The translations under genes were made by a program, and so were the position numbers. Of a DNA stretch of 64,000 nt, positions 26,996-37,120 are shown piece after piece (positions within the stretch are counted from its first letter, which is position 1; every line of letters begins with the position of its first letter). A model generated the notes under the pieces. It saw only the letters and a list, made by a program, of their open reading frames with translations, was not told where the DNA came from and ran no database searches. Location: NCBI GenBank assembly GCA_951813045.1, contig CATOTF010000001.1:124001-188000 (forward strand). Direction: 5' to 3'. The DNA is from an uncultured Rhizobiaceae bacterium. Lineage in GTDB: Bacteria; Pseudomonadota; Alphaproteobacteria; Rhizobiales; Rhizobiaceae.

Positions 26996-27361
26996 TCATC
27001 GGGTGATGATTGCGCCTGTGCTTGTGCGGTACTTGCGATTGCCGATTTTCGTAATCGTATAACAAAGCTCTTTGCCGTTCCGAATTTTTTTCCATCGGTT
27101 ACACAACCGGTTGCCTTTGACGCGCCAGGTCCCTCTGTCGGTTGATCGTTTGGGTTTTTTTATCCTAACCCGGGCTTTGCCATTTTTCGAAAGCCTGTTG
27201 GTACCCGTTGCTCCACTGGCCGTCTTGAAAGAGGATGTTTTACCGGCAAAGGTTTTTATGATTTCGTCGCCTGTCAGGGGTGCAGCGTTCACAGCCACCA
27301 GGCCCGAAACCAGTGTCAAAACCGCACACCCAACGAATATTCTAATTCGCAAATACCTCAA
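26996..27361 (-). CDS. Small exported basic protein, DUF995-like
   Basis: 121 residues with a clear signal peptide (IRIFVGCAVLTLVSGLVAV, cut after NAA) and a mature, lysine/arginine-rich part. The run GTWRVKGNRLCNRWKKI followed by GKELCYTI, with a pair of cysteines that could form a disulphide, resembles the DUF995 type of small exported proteins of Hyphomicrobiales. No function is known. The upstream gap shows no other gene, and the LuxR-type gene upstream ends about 93 bases away on the same strand. Confidence 0.6.
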   Translation of the reverse strand: MRYLRIRIFVGCAVLTLVSGLVAVNAAPLTGDEIIKTFAGKTSSFKTASGATGTNRLSKNGKARVRIKKPKRSTDRGTWRVKGNRLCNRWKKIRNGKELCYTITKIGNRKYRTSTGAIITR

Positions 27362-27454
27362 TGTATCATCTCCCGAGCTGTTTCCTGGAAGACGAAATCA
27401 TATTGATGGATATTCGGTCATCACCCAAATGGTCTATATTTGGAAGAGTATTGC

Positions 27455-28600
27455 TTATTTCAAGAAGTTACTTCCAAAGCCCATCATCAGTCTGACGAAT
27501 TGTGTTCTCGTTGAGCATTGGGTCTTCGAAAGAATTGATTTTACCTGAACGTTAATGGTGGCAACTGATTTATTGCACCGGTCTGCGATCTGCGCATTGG
27601 TCAACCCTTCGCTGACGGCTTCTACAAGGGAAGCCTCGGTTTTCGTCAACCCAAATGCGCGACCAAAAAGTGCGGTATCGCAATGGGCTGGCCGGCTGGT
27701 ATCGGTCGAGTAGATGACGGAGCCGGAAAAAAGAGAAGTCCCAAATTCTTCCGATTTGTTCAATGGTGTCATCTCAATGCACAGGTAATTCTCGTCATCT
27801 GTCGCGATGGCTTCTTTTCGCGGGCGGGCTCCGAATTTACCATGGTTGAGTATACTGCCTTTCAGGTTTTCATATTGGTGCTGGTCCTGTCGCCGCGTCA
27901 GGGTGAGTTCTCCGTTTATTTTTAACTGAAATACATTGTACGCATCCAATTGTCGTTTGAATTCAACGTTGTTCATGACCACACGGCCTTGCGCGTCGAC
28001 AATACAAACACCGATTGTTAATCTATCCATGGCGTTCATGAGATTTTTATGTACGTTCTCAAGCTGGGCACTCGGTCGGCCCACATCGAGGGCTTTTGCG
28101 ATATGCGGCAATACCTGACCAAGATATTGTCGTTCTTCACCCGTCAGGTAACCACGGGATACGCCCAGTTGAACGGAAAATCTTGACTTGGAGATATCGT
28201 CTTTGTTCAGCAATCCGGCCGCGCGGTGCAGAATGCCGAATTTTTGCAAGATCTGAACATTGCCGCGCAGTTTCAACTCGCTGATTGAATTGGCCAACAC
28301 ATCGTCATCAATCAGGTCAATGGCATCGCTATCCAATGAATGAGCCTCGAAAATGTCCTGATCCTCAGCCTCAAATTCAAAGCATTTTTGCAGATAGGTG
28401 TATAATTGGTGTTCGTCATACAGGCCGGAATAGAATGGCGCAGATAATTTTCTTTGCGAATGGCTTCCCTGCCATTCAAATATAATGCATCCGGCAGCAT
28501 TTATGGAATCGGTGATACGGTCCAATACTTCCGGCCACAACGATTGATTTGCTACCGTGTCGTAAATTTTCAGGATTGTTTCGTCTATTTCCTCAGCCAT
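27455..28600 (-). CDS. LuxR-family transcription regulator
   Basis: 381-residue regulator with a C-terminal LuxR/FixJ-type helix-turn-helix at about 312-375 (FGLTKTEASLVEAVSEGLTN, then IADRCNKSVATINVQVKSI). The N-terminal 300 residues show no recognisable autoinducer, receiver or kinase domain; a PAS-like region near 190-290 (MDRLTIGVCIVDAQGRVVMNN) is likely, as in a related group of uncharacterised rhizobial regulators. It stands alone; a target cannot be deduced from neighbours. Confidence 0.82.
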   Translation of the reverse strand: MAEEIDETILKIYDTVANQSLWPEVLDRITDSINAAGCIIFEWQGSHSQRKLSAPFYSGLYDEHQLYTYLQKCFEFEAEDQDIFEAHSLDSDAIDLIDDDVLANSISELKLRGNVQILQKFGILHRAAGLLNKDDISKSRFSVQLGVSRGYLTGEERQYLGQVLPHIAKALDVGRPSAQLENVHKNLMNAMDRLTIGVCIVDAQGRVVMNNVEFKRQLDAYNVFQLKINGELTLTRRQDQHQYENLKGSILNHGKFGARPRKEAIATDDENYLCIEMTPLNKSEEFGTSLFSGSVIYSTDTSRPAHCDTALFGRAFGLTKTEASLVEAVSEGLTNAQIADRCNKSVATINVQVKSILSKTQCSTRTQFVRLMMGFGSNFLK

Positions 28601-28738
28601 TACAGTATTTCTAGCACAAATAGGGTAACGGCGTTAGTAAAATTGATGGGGAACAAGGTTGTGGTGCAGTGGAGCGTGGAATCGAGTGAAAACCACAAAT
28701 ACTCACATTCTGTGCTGAATTGATTGGGTTTATTTCCC

Positions 28739-29905
28739 CTAGCTGTCCATCAACCTGTCAGCGAGTTCATTAATCGTGTCCACATCAACATTGGCAAAAG
28801 CGATACGAAGGTAGTTTTCCTGACTTTGGCCGAAAAACGCACCGGGGACACAGGAAATGCCGAATTCCTTCGCCAGAAACTTCGCCGCTTCTGTGGAGCT
28901 TTTTTCCCGGTACGGATGTTCCACATAGGCGAAATAAGCGCCCATGGAGATGATGTCCCATTCCGGGAGGTCTTCAAATGTTCGGCGCATGGCAGCGGCC
29001 CGTTTGGTGATCTCTTCGCGGTTTTCAGCTCGCCAGTCAGCCAGTGGAGCGATAGCCTTGGCGACCGCAATTTGTGCGGCGCGGGGCGCACAAATCTGAA
29101 TATTATCCATCACTTTTGCCACGGCGTCGATCACCTGCTCACCAGCAACAATCGCGCCCAACCTGTGACCGGGAATGCAAAAGCTCTTTGAAAAACTGTA
29201 CAATTGGATAAGGTTTTCTGCCCAATCAGTTTGGTTGAGTAAATCATGTTTGCCGTCATCATCCATAAAATCACGATAGGTCTCGTCGATAATCAACCAG
29301 ACACCCGCATCCCTGCAGGCGCTGAGAATGTCGAGAAGTAATTGGGGCGGATAAACCGTCCCTGTTGGATTGTTTGGCGAAACAAACGCAAAGACTTTGA
29401 CGTTTTTCAGGGCAGCGCGAATTAAATCGATATCCGGCAGAAATCCATTCGCCGGATCGCAGTCAACTTTAGCAGTTCTAACACCCAGCATTTCCAGCGT
29501 TGTTTCATGATTGAAATAACATGGATTTGTCATCAACACCGTGTCGCCAGCGTCTGCGACCGCCATAATAGAAGCGATAAATGCCTGATTACAACCGGAC
29601 GTAATATGGGTCTGTGAAGGTGTTACCGTTGCGCCATAGAATTTTGAGACGTGATCTGCATAGGCTTCGCGTAGCGCAGGTTCGCCCTCGATGAAACCGT
29701 AACCGAGTGAAGTTGTAGACGTCGCCGCTTCTCCCAACCAATCGAGTAATTTTGGGTGAGGAGGATAGCCGGGGACAGCCTGAGATAGGTCAATCAACCG
29801 GCCTTTGTGCCCATCATAGGCCTTTGCCCATTCCTGTATTTCAGGGATAGGCGGTGTGGCTATTGCATTTACAGCTTTGCTCAGACTGGGTTTGGAAGCG
29901 GCCAT
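28739..29905 (-). CDS. Class I/II PLP-dependent aminotransferase
   Basis: Fold-type I aminotransferase of unknown amino acid range, 388 residues. Visible are TSGCNQAFIASIMAVADAGD, the SPNNPTGTVYPP cofactor Asn block, the LIIDETYRDFM Asp and the Schiff-base Lys in SFSKSFCIPGHRLG. It is the last gene of a minus-strand run, starting 5 bases after the gpmA stop. A role with dapB in amino acid synthesis is possible, but the family alone does not fix the substrate. Confidence 0.88.
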   Translation of the reverse strand: MAASKPSLSKAVNAIATPPIPEIQEWAKAYDGHKGRLIDLSQAVPGYPPHPKLLDWLGEAATSTTSLGYGFIEGEPALREAYADHVSKFYGATVTPSQTHITSGCNQAFIASIMAVADAGDTVLMTNPCYFNHETTLEMLGVRTAKVDCDPANGFLPDIDLIRAALKNVKVFAFVSPNNPTGTVYPPQLLLDILSACRDAGVWLIIDETYRDFMDDDGKHDLLNQTDWAENLIQLYSFSKSFCIPGHRLGAIVAGEQVIDAVAKVMDNIQICAPRAAQIAVAKAIAPLADWRAENREEITKRAAAMRRTFEDLPEWDIISMGAYFAYVEHPYREKSSTEAAKFLAKEFGISCVPGAFFGQSQENYLRIAFANVDVDTINELADRLMDS

Positions 29906-29910
29906 ACGCG

Positions 29911-30552
29911 TTAGTGTGCGCCACTCATGTCACCAAGAACCTCTTTGCTAGCGACGGTAGAATCGGCGTTGAGCTTGTAAATCATCGGAATACCGGTTCC
30001 CAGATTAAGCTTGGTGATAGAATCGGTTGTCATGCTGTCAAGCACCATGACCAGTGAGCGTAGGGAATTTCCGTGGGCCGCTACAAGAACTGTTTCGCCA
30101 CGCAATACCCGCGGTAAAATTTCGCCCATATAATAGGGCCAGACGCGCGCGCCAGTGTCTTTCAGGCTTTCGCCCTCATCCCCCGGAGGTGGCGTGTCAT
30201 ACGAACGACGCCAAATGTGAACTTGATCTTCACCCCATTTTTTCCGTGCGTCGTCTTTGTTGAGCCCCGCAAGGTCGCCATAATTGCGTTCGTTCAGTGC
30301 TTGATCATGAATAGTTTCCAACCCGCCTTGTCCAACACCGTCGAGAATATGTTGGCAGGTCTTTTCCGCCCGCTGCAGGACGGATGTAAAGGCGATATCG
30401 AACTTCATGTCCCGCTCGCCCAGAATACGTCCAGCCTCAATGGCTTCCGCAACGCCCTGCGCCGTCAGGTCCGGGTCTTTCCAACCTGTAAAGAGATTAA
30501 GTTTGTTCCATTCGCTTTGGCCGTGGCGAACAAGGACGAGAGTGCCGGTCAT
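29911..30552 (-). CDS. gpmA: 2,3-bisphosphoglycerate-dependent phosphoglycerate mutase
   Basis: Interconverts 3- and 2-phosphoglycerate in glycolysis and gluconeogenesis. The 213-residue protein starts [20 protein letters not shown] with the catalytic RHG histidine, has [14 protein letters not shown], the acid Glu in [10 protein letters not shown] and the second His in [12 protein letters not shown]. The short form (about 210 residues) is usual in alphaproteobacteria. AGGA precedes the ATG. It lies between dapB and the aminotransferase gene, an arrangement conserved in Hyphomicrobiales. Confidence 0.95.
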   Translation of the reverse strand: MTGTLVLVRHGQSEWNKLNLFTGWKDPDLTAQGVAEAIEAGRILGERDMKFDIAFTSVLQRAEKTCQHILDGVGQGGLETIHDQALNERNYGDLAGLNKDDARKKWGEDQVHIWRRSYDTPPPGDEGESLKDTGARVWPYYMGEILPRVLRGETVLVAAHGNSLRSLVMVLDSMTTDSITKLNLGTGIPMIYKLNADSTVASKEVLGDMSGAH

Positions 30553-30573
30553 TTTGGATATTCCTGTTGAGTG

Positions 30574-31404
30574 TTAAGTACGGGGCAGGCCCAATACGTC
30601 GAGCATATCGTATCGGCCCGGTTTTTTGTCGTACGCCCAAGTGGCGGCCTTTACGGCACCACGGGCAAAGAGTAGTCGGTCGGTTGCACGGTGGGCAATT
30701 TCGATTGTTTCACCTTCGCCTGCAAAGAGTACGGAATGCTCTCCGATCACCGATCCACCGCGTAGCGTTGCAAATCCGATGGTACCTTCTTCGCGTGCAC
30801 CGGTTATTCCGTCACGGGTCTTAACCGCCTTATCAGCAAGCGCAATTTCGCGCCCCTCCGCTGCTGCACCCCCCAGTAGAAGGGCGGTGCCGGATGGTGC
30901 ATCAACCTTGTGTTTGTGATGCATCTCCAGCACCTCGATATCAAAATCCGGTGCGGCAAGTGCCCCTGCCGCCTGCCGCACCAAAACTGCAAGCAGGTTA
31001 ACACCAAGGCTCATATTGCCGGATTTGATGACACGGGCATGGCGGGCTGCGGCACTGAATTTCTCTTCATCATCGTCGCTGCATCCGGTTGTGCCGATTA
31101 CATGAACAATTCTGGCCTGTGCGGCTAACTCGCTGAATGATACAGATGCCGCCGGCACCGTAAAATCCAGGACACCATCGGCTTCGGCAAATGCGCCAAG
31201 AGTATCATCGGATATCAAAACGCCATTGGCACCGACGCCTGCAATCTCCCCCGCGTCCTTACCGATGGCAGGTGAACCCGCAATTTCAATCGCGCCTGAT
31301 AACGTTACACCCGAAGTATCCGCAACCGCGCGTATGAGAGTCTTTCCCATGCGACCTGCAGCCCCCACTACAACGAGGTTCATATCACGTCCTGTGTCGG
31401 TCAT
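30574..31404 (-). CDS. dapB: 4-hydroxy-tetrahydrodipicolinate reductase
   Basis: NAD(P)H-dependent step of diaminopimelate and lysine synthesis. The 276-residue frame contains the Rossmann motif [15 protein letters not shown], the catalytic pair in [18 protein letters not shown] (His-His and Lys) and [17 protein letters not shown]. The ATG at 31404 or that at 31383 could be used; the second follows AGGACGTGAT and gives a 269-residue protein nearer the family norm. gpmA follows after 21 bases. Confidence 0.95.
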   Translation of the reverse strand: MTDTGRDMNLVVVGAAGRMGKTLIRAVADTSGVTLSGAIEIAGSPAIGKDAGEIAGVGANGVLISDDTLGAFAEADGVLDFTVPAASVSFSELAAQARIVHVIGTTGCSDDDEEKFSAAARHARVIKSGNMSLGVNLLAVLVRQAAGALAAPDFDIEVLEMHHKHKVDAPSGTALLLGGAAAEGREIALADKAVKTRDGITGAREEGTIGFATLRGGSVIGEHSVLFAGEGETIEIAHRATDRLLFARGAVKAATWAYDKKPGRYDMLDVLGLPRT

Positions 31405-31418
31405 AATTTATTCCAGTA

Positions 31419-33251
31419 TCAAGAAGCATTCACGTCATGAAGTCTTGCGTACACACCGTGGCTTGCAGCGACAAGGTCTTCGTGGCGTCCCTGTTCCACC
31501 AATTCACCACCATCAATGACAATAATCGAATCCGCGCTCGATATAGTCGAGAGGCGATGTGCAATAACCAATGTGGTTTTGTCCTTCATCAGCTCTTCAA
31601 GTGCGGCTTGCACAAGTGCCTCCGATTGATTGTCGAGCGCAGAAGTTGCTTCGTCCAACAACAGAATTGGCGCGTTGCGCACAATGGCCCGCGCAATTGA
31701 CAGGCGCTGGCGTTGCCCTCCAGACAGGTTCGCGCCATTTTCGCCCATCTGGGTATCGTAGCCTTCAGGAAGAGCCGTAATAAAATCATGCGCCTGAGCG
31801 CTTTTCGCGGCTTCCTCAATTTCCATATCACTGGCATCAGGTCTTGCGTATCGCAGATTGTCCCGAACAGACCCCTGAAACAGCACGGGGCTTTGCGAGA
31901 CATAAGCTATTTGGGAGCGCAGGTTATAGACGCCCAATTTCGAAATATCTTCGCCATCAATGAATATAAGCCCATTTTCAGGTTCATAAAACCGTTGCAA
32001 GAGTGAGATGATCGTTGATTTACCGCCGCCAGATGGCCCTACAAGCGCCGTAGTTTTTCCCGCCTGGGCGGTGAAAGTCAGGTTTTTGAGAACTGGAGGT
32101 GTTTTATATACATCCTGTTCTTCGTTGCCCATTCGAGCACCCTGGAAAACATCGTAACTGAACGTAACATCGTCAAATACTATTTCGCCGTCCTTGAATG
32201 TGACAACGTTGTCGTTATCCAAGTCTTTTTTGGGAATTGGAGTGTCGAGCACTTCATAAATCATACGCGCATTGACCATGGAACGTTCCAGGACAATTCG
32301 CAGACGTGCCAGTTTTTTTGCCGGCTCATATGCAAGGAGCAATGCTGTCATAAACGAAGTAAGATCGCTTGGCTCATAACCGTGATTGATCACCCGCCAC
32401 CCGCCATAGGCGGTAACACCTGCAACGGCCAACCCGGTCAAAGTTTCGGTCAATGGTCCGGTACGTGCTGTAATACGCGCTATCTTGTTTGAACGCTCTT
32501 CCGCCAATTTGGTGAGGGCGTTAAGCTTGGTGCGTAATTGGTTTTCCATTGTGAAAGCTTTGAGCACTGAAATTCCGTGCGATGCTTCTTGCATGGCGGT
32601 AGCAACTTGCGCATTGATGCGAATTTCCTGCTGGGCGATGACTTTCACTCTGCGCGCATAGCGAGCCAGCGTCCAAAGGACTATTGGGCCAAAAATGAAA
32701 ACCGCCGACGACATATAAGGATCGCGGTAAAACATCACGCCGATAAGTCCGATGAGTGTCACAAGGTCGCGAACATAACCCAGAATCACAGTGTTGAGCA
32801 TGTCGCGAACACCAATTACGTTTTGATTAAGCTGACTGACGAGCGTCGCTGAATGTTGGCGGCTGAAAAAAGCTACATCGAGGTTCAACAGGTGGTCGAA
32901 AATGCGGCGCTGGTATCGCGCCACAATGTTGTTGCCGATCTTATTTAGGATGACTGTCTGGATGTAGGTTACAAACCCTTTGACGAGGAAGATGCACACA
33001 ATGATGGTCGAAAGAACAATTGCTCGGTTCAAATCGTTCCCGTAAAATACATCTTTTACGATCGGACCCATGATGTATGCGCTGTAGGCGGTGGTGCCTG
33101 CAATAATGAGCAAGCATACGCAGGCGATTGCATATTGACGTTTGTATATCCCGAAGTTTTCAACAGCCATACGCCTGAAAACGCCGGCTTCATCCGGAGT
33201 CTTTAGCAAAAAACTTACGAGTTTTTCCAAGGTTGGGTTCAGCCGGTTCAA
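31419..33251 (-). CDS. ABC exporter, fused membrane and ATPase domains (MsbA/HlyB type)
   Basis: Half-transporter of 610 residues that should act as a homodimer exporting a lipid or drug-like molecule. Six helices span about residues 35-320; the ATPase domain has Walker A GPSGGGKST, QSPVLFQGSVRDNLRYA, signature [16 protein letters not shown], Walker B ILLLDEATSALD and the switch His in VIAHRLSTI. This is the general MsbA-like exporter set; the substrate cannot be assigned. It precedes dapB by 14 bases and follows glk by 68, so it may be cotranscribed with both. Confidence 0.9.
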   Translation of the reverse strand: MNRLNPTLEKLVSFLLKTPDEAGVFRRMAVENFGIYKRQYAIACVCLLIIAGTTAYSAYIMGPIVKDVFYGNDLNRAIVLSTIIVCIFLVKGFVTYIQTVILNKIGNNIVARYQRRIFDHLLNLDVAFFSRQHSATLVSQLNQNVIGVRDMLNTVILGYVRDLVTLIGLIGVMFYRDPYMSSAVFIFGPIVLWTLARYARRVKVIAQQEIRINAQVATAMQEASHGISVLKAFTMENQLRTKLNALTKLAEERSNKIARITARTGPLTETLTGLAVAGVTAYGGWRVINHGYEPSDLTSFMTALLLAYEPAKKLARLRIVLERSMVNARMIYEVLDTPIPKKDLDNDNVVTFKDGEIVFDDVTFSYDVFQGARMGNEEQDVYKTPPVLKNLTFTAQAGKTTALVGPSGGGKSTIISLLQRFYEPENGLIFIDGEDISKLGVYNLRSQIAYVSQSPVLFQGSVRDNLRYARPDASDMEIEEAAKSAQAHDFITALPEGYDTQMGENGANLSGGQRQRLSIARAIVRNAPILLLDEATSALDNQSEALVQAALEELMKDKTTLVIAHRLSTISSADSIIVIDGGELVEQGRHEDLVAASHGVYARLHDVNAS

Positions 33252-33319
33252 AAAAGGTGTTGCTCTTTATACAGCAAATAACTGTGGCATGACGAACACA
33301 CTGGGATTTAATGTTTGGG

Positions 33320-34351
33320 TCAAGAACCGCCACACCGCCAGGTTCTGTGGTCAATATCAAGGCCAAAGTCATCTGGACTGCATGCGTATGCTGCAAGGCC
33401 CAATAGTGCAGGTAATTCATGTGTAACCACTAAAGTGGCAATCTTATGCATCAGGTGTTCATGCGGTGCCTTATTGTCAAATGAGCTGCGGAATGCACTT
33501 TTTTCAAGAAACGGGAGTACTTTTTGCGCGATGCCGCCGCCGATATAAACGCCGCCACGCGCCATTGAGGTGAGTGCGACGTCTCCCGCAATACGACCAA
33601 GCGACCGGCAAAAAATCGAAAGGGCTTCGGTAGCCCTTGGATCGCTTTCTTTAAGGGCGGCAGAGGAAATGTCGGCTGCAAATAAAAATTGGCCCACAAC
33701 ATTTTCGGTTTTACAGCAGGCATTATATAAATTGACCAGCCCGTCTCCGCAGATCACCTGTTCGGCGGAGATTCGACCGCCAACCGTTTCCAAGTGCTTC
33801 CAGATTTCCGCTTCGCGATCATCACCGGGGCCAAGATCCACGTGCCCGCCCTCGCCGGCGACAGGCACCCATTTGTCACCTGCACGAACCAATAGACCTA
33901 CACCAAGCCCGGTTCCCGGTCCTAGGACAGCTTTTGTCCGATCAAATACCTCCCGGGTTTCGTCGGAGGAGCCCAAGTGCACAACGTCTCCATCGCAAAG
34001 GTAAGGCAGCGCCAAAGCCTGCGCTTCAAAATCATTCATTAAAACGAGCTCCTGAAAAGGGCCCGATATTAGGAAATTATCTGGTACAATATCCCAGTGG
34101 CAGTTTGTGAGGTTCAGCCCGTCCAGTGTGATGGGACCTGCGGCTGCCAATATCGCCCGAACGGGAACAAGGTCGGTTTTGTCGAGGACACTTTTGCAGA
34201 TCGCGTTTTCTATGTTGACGAAATCTACTGTTCGGACCGGCTCGAAAGAGATCGGTTCGGCATTTGAGTGTTCAATCACCTGAAAACGGGCATTAGTTCC
34301 TCCAATATCACCGATAAGAACGGGAAACAGATTTGAGGGAGAGCTGCTCAT
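33320..34351 (-). CDS. glk: Glucokinase
   Basis: Phosphorylates glucose with ATP. The 343-residue protein has the phosphate-1 motif LIGDIGGTNARFQV (about 11-24), the catalytic Asp in LVLMNDFEAQALALP, LGPGTGLGVGLLV and the GGVYIGGGIAQKVLP block of the ROK-unrelated bacterial Glk family. Length and order are typical. No strong ribosome site is seen before the ATG at 34351. It is the first gene of the minus-strand run glk-ABC exporter-dapB-gpmA. Confidence 0.94.
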   Translation of the reverse strand: MSSSPSNLFPVLIGDIGGTNARFQVIEHSNAEPISFEPVRTVDFVNIENAICKSVLDKTDLVPVRAILAAAGPITLDGLNLTNCHWDIVPDNFLISGPFQELVLMNDFEAQALALPYLCDGDVVHLGSSDETREVFDRTKAVLGPGTGLGVGLLVRAGDKWVPVAGEGGHVDLGPGDDREAEIWKHLETVGGRISAEQVICGDGLVNLYNACCKTENVVGQFLFAADISSAALKESDPRATEALSIFCRSLGRIAGDVALTSMARGGVYIGGGIAQKVLPFLEKSAFRSSFDNKAPHEHLMHKIATLVVTHELPALLGLAAYACSPDDFGLDIDHRTWRCGGS

Positions 34352-34682
34352 CTAAACGCGTTTTTCTGGTTAGAGTTGAAAACATCGAAAATTCGTTTGA
34401 AGGCGATGTCCGGCAGTGTTTAAGACTAAATCGATTGTTCTGCCACCCCTTCATACTACTTTTGGACACCTGTCACGCTTGTGAATTCAAACAGATATGC
34501 CAAAAAAATTGCATGCATTGATCGTATAAACGTGCCAGTATTTTTATTGGACGTTGCCAGGCCAAGTGTCGGTAACGACATTGCGGCCTTTAGGACGTGT
34601 TGTTCGGGGCTAAAAGCGGGGTACGCATAAAAACCTCGGACAAATAAATTGTATCAGGGAAACCTTTGGAAGGAATCAGCCC
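34352..34682. other. 331-base gap between divergent glk and BMP genes
   Basis: No gene, terminator or confident promoter found. A TGCATGCA palindrome sits at 34510-34517 and a TATAAA at 34525-34530 without a matching -35. GGAAGGAA just before 34683 is the ribosome site of the BMP gene. The promoters of both divergent genes must lie here. Confidence 0.4.
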
Positions 34683-35678
34683 ATGAAAAAAATCATCCTC
34701 GGAATTACCGCAGCAGCGTTTTCCGCGGTTGCTGCATTTGCAGCGGACGTGAAGCCAGCCCTCATTTATGATCTTGGCGGTAAAAACGATAAATCATTCA
34801 ACGAATCCGCTTACACAGGCGCTGAGCGCTTTTTGAAAGAAACCGGGATTGCCTATAAGGATTTTGAAATCCAGAACGACGCCCAGCGTGAACAGGCAGC
34901 CCGCCGTTTTGCCCGTGATGGCCACAACCCGATCGTGGTAATTGGTTTTTCCTGGGCTGCTGCTTTGGAAAAAGTAGCAACGGAGTTTCCCGACACGAAA
35001 TTTGGCATCGTTGACATGGTTGTTGACAAGCCAAACGTCCGCTCAATCCTGTTCACCGAGCATGAAGGTTCATTTCTTGTCGGTGTTATGGCGGCGAAAG
35101 CCTCTAAAACCGGTAAGGTTGGTTTTGTTGGCGGTATGGACATTCCGCTCATCCGTAAATTCGCCTGTGGCTACGTTCAAGGCGTGAAATCCGTCAACGC
35201 TGACGCTGAGGTTTTCCAGAACATGACCGGTACAACTGGTGCTGCATGGAATGACCCGGTTAAAGGTGCTGAATTGGCGAAATCACAATTCGACCGCGGT
35301 GCTGATGTTGTCTATCACGCTGCCGGTGGTACCGGAATTGGCGTACTTCAGGCTGCTGCTGATGCGGGTAAATTGGGTATCGGTGTTGATTCCAACCAGA
35401 ACGGCATGCACCCTGGTAAAGTGCTCACCTCCATGCTCAAGCGTGTTGATAACGCCGTTTTCAACGCGTTTTCTGATGTGAAGAACGATAACTGGAGCAC
35501 TGGCTTCAACGTTCTTGATCTGAAAGCTGGCGGTGTTGGCTACGCAATGGACGACAACAACAAGTCCTTGGTCGATGCAGACATGCAAGCGGCTGTTGAT
35601 GCGGCGGCTGACGGCATTAAATCCGGCTCCGTAAAAGTCCACGACTACATGAGCGATAGCGCCTGCCCAGCTAGCTAA
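34683..35678 (+). CDS. BMP-family substrate-binding protein (basic membrane protein / nucleoside type)
   Basis: Periplasmic ligand-binding protein of 331 residues with a Sec signal peptide (ITAAAFSAVAAFA, cut before ADVKPA). The mature start VKPALIYDLGGKNDKSFNES, the GFSWAAALEKVA block, GFVGGMDIPLIRKFACGY and the closing repeats identify the BMP/PnrA family, whose members bind nucleosides or related compounds for an ABC importer. Here no permease or ATPase gene is adjacent: the flanks are glk and an oxidase. GGAAGG precedes the ATG, and a strong terminator follows, so it is a monocistronic unit. Confidence 0.9.
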   Translation: MKKIILGITAAAFSAVAAFAADVKPALIYDLGGKNDKSFNESAYTGAERFLKETGIAYKDFEIQNDAQREQAARRFARDGHNPIVVIGFSWAAALEKVATEFPDTKFGIVDMVVDKPNVRSILFTEHEGSFLVGVMAAKASKTGKVGFVGGMDIPLIRKFACGYVQGVKSVNADAEVFQNMTGTTGAAWNDPVKGAELAKSQFDRGADVVYHAAGGTGIGVLQAAADAGKLGIGVDSNQNGMHPGKVLTSMLKRVDNAVFNAFSDVKNDNWSTGFNVLDLKAGGVGYAMDDNNKSLVDADMQAAVDAAADGIKSGSVKVHDYMSDSACPAS

Positions 35679-35701
35679 TCGGTTTTATTACTCAATTAAT
35701 C

Positions 35702-35736
35702 AGGCCGCCGGGGGTAACCTCGGCGGCCTTTTTTTG
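35702..35736 (+). terminator. Strong rho-independent terminator after the BMP gene
   Basis: AGGCCGCCG pairs with CGGCGGCCT around GGGTAACCT-type centre and is followed by seven T. It isolates the BMP gene from the downstream oxidase gene. Confidence 0.92.
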
Positions 35737-35801
35737 TGTTCAGTTGGCACGGATCCAAATCAAGGCTTGTCAAAACGGTATCAGGTTGAAATCCTCACAC
35801 C

Positions 35802-37118
35802 ATGACATTGATTACAACACCCTACTGGTGGGAAGGCGGCTCACCGCTACCCACATTCTCCACCCGCCCCCCCGCGAAGGTTGAACTGGCGGTAATCGGC
35901 GGTGGCTTTACCGGCATGTCCGCAGGTCTGACGGCTGCGCAGAAAGGTGCGCAGGTCGCCCTTTTCGATTCCGGTATTCCCGGTCAAGGCGCATCGACAC
36001 GTAACGGAGGCATGATCGGAGCACCCCACAGACCGGGTTTCGTGACGGAGTTGAAAACCTATGGGGAAGAGCTCGCCCACGCCCTGACCCGCGAGGGTAT
36101 TGAAGGGTATGAATTCACAAAGTCGCTTTATACGGCTGGCGATATAGATGCCGGGTTCCAGCAGACCGGGCGCATACAGCTAGCCAATACAAAACCGCAT
36201 TTTGAAAACATGAAAATGCGGGCAAAACTGTTAAACAGTGTTCAGCAACAGGGCATTCAAGTCATCGAACGCGATGCCATCCCCCAGCATATTAATTCCG
36301 ATATTTATTTCGGTGGCTTGTTTTATCCCGACCACGGCGGGCTGCACCCCCGCATGGCCCATGACGGGCTGATGGGTAAAGCGATGTCTGCCGGCGTCGC
36401 GGTTCACGCTAACTGTCCCGTGACCAATCTTGAGAAAAACGCAGACGGGTTCTTACTGACTACTCCACTTGGGAAAACACAAGCCATACGACTGGTGATG
36501 GCGACCAACGGTTATACGACCCCCAGTCCGACTCGTTGGCTGGCACGGCGTATATTCCGTATCCCAAGCTTTTTGATCGCGACGGAAGAATTACCCCGTG
36601 AGGTGATTGATCGGGTTGCACCAGGGCGGCACATGATGGTGGAAAGCCGTGCCCGCCATTCCTATTTCCGCCCGTCTGCGGATGGAAAACGCATCCTGTT
36701 CGGCGGCCGTGCTGCTCTTGTTCCCATCGACGAGGAGTTAGCAGCGAAACGATTACACGAAACGGTAATTTCAATCTGGCCGGAAGCGGTGAGTTGGAAA
36801 ATCTCCCATTGCTGGCGTGGGTTTACCGGTTTCACATTTGCCATGATCCCCCACGTTGGCGAGCATGAAGGCATGCATTTTGCCATGGGTTATTGCGGCA
36901 ATGGGGTGGCCCTTTCTCCCTGGCTTGGCCGCAAGGCGGCGCTGCGCGCACTGGGTGACGCGGAAGGGGAGACGGCCTATGCGCAAACGCGATTAGAAGC
37001 ACGGCCCTATCATATTGGCGGCAATCCATGGTTCATGGGCATCGCGAGCCCATGGTGGCGGTTTATCGTCGATACGATGGACCGAAGACAGGCAGCACGA
37101 GACCGGCGCGAAATTTAG
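35802..37118 (+). CDS. FAD-dependent amine/amino acid oxidoreductase (DAO family)
   Basis: 438-residue FAD enzyme. It opens with TPYWWEGG and the ADP-binding AVIGGGFTGMSAGLTAAQKG (about residues 30-49), then STRNGGMIGAPHRPG, a flavin-site hallmark of gamma-glutamylputrescine oxidase-like enzymes. The C-terminal HCWRGFTGFTFAMIPHVG and GYCGNGVALSPWLG complete the DAO fold. Likely substrates are primary amines, polyamine conjugates or N-methylated amino acids; this cannot be settled by eye. The following acetyltransferase gene starts 2 bases after the stop, so the two probably form an operon. Confidence 0.87.
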   Translation: MTLITTPYWWEGGSPLPTFSTRPPAKVELAVIGGGFTGMSAGLTAAQKGAQVALFDSGIPGQGASTRNGGMIGAPHRPGFVTELKTYGEELAHALTREGIEGYEFTKSLYTAGDIDAGFQQTGRIQLANTKPHFENMKMRAKLLNSVQQQGIQVIERDAIPQHINSDIYFGGLFYPDHGGLHPRMAHDGLMGKAMSAGVAVHANCPVTNLEKNADGFLLTTPLGKTQAIRLVMATNGYTTPSPTRWLARRIFRIPSFLIATEELPREVIDRVAPGRHMMVESRARHSYFRPSADGKRILFGGRAALVPIDEELAAKRLHETVISIWPEAVSWKISHCWRGFTGFTFAMIPHVGEHEGMHFAMGYCGNGVALSPWLGRKAALRALGDAEGETAYAQTRLEARPYHIGGNPWFMGIASPWWRFIVDTMDRRQAARDRREI

Positions 37119-37120
37119 AC

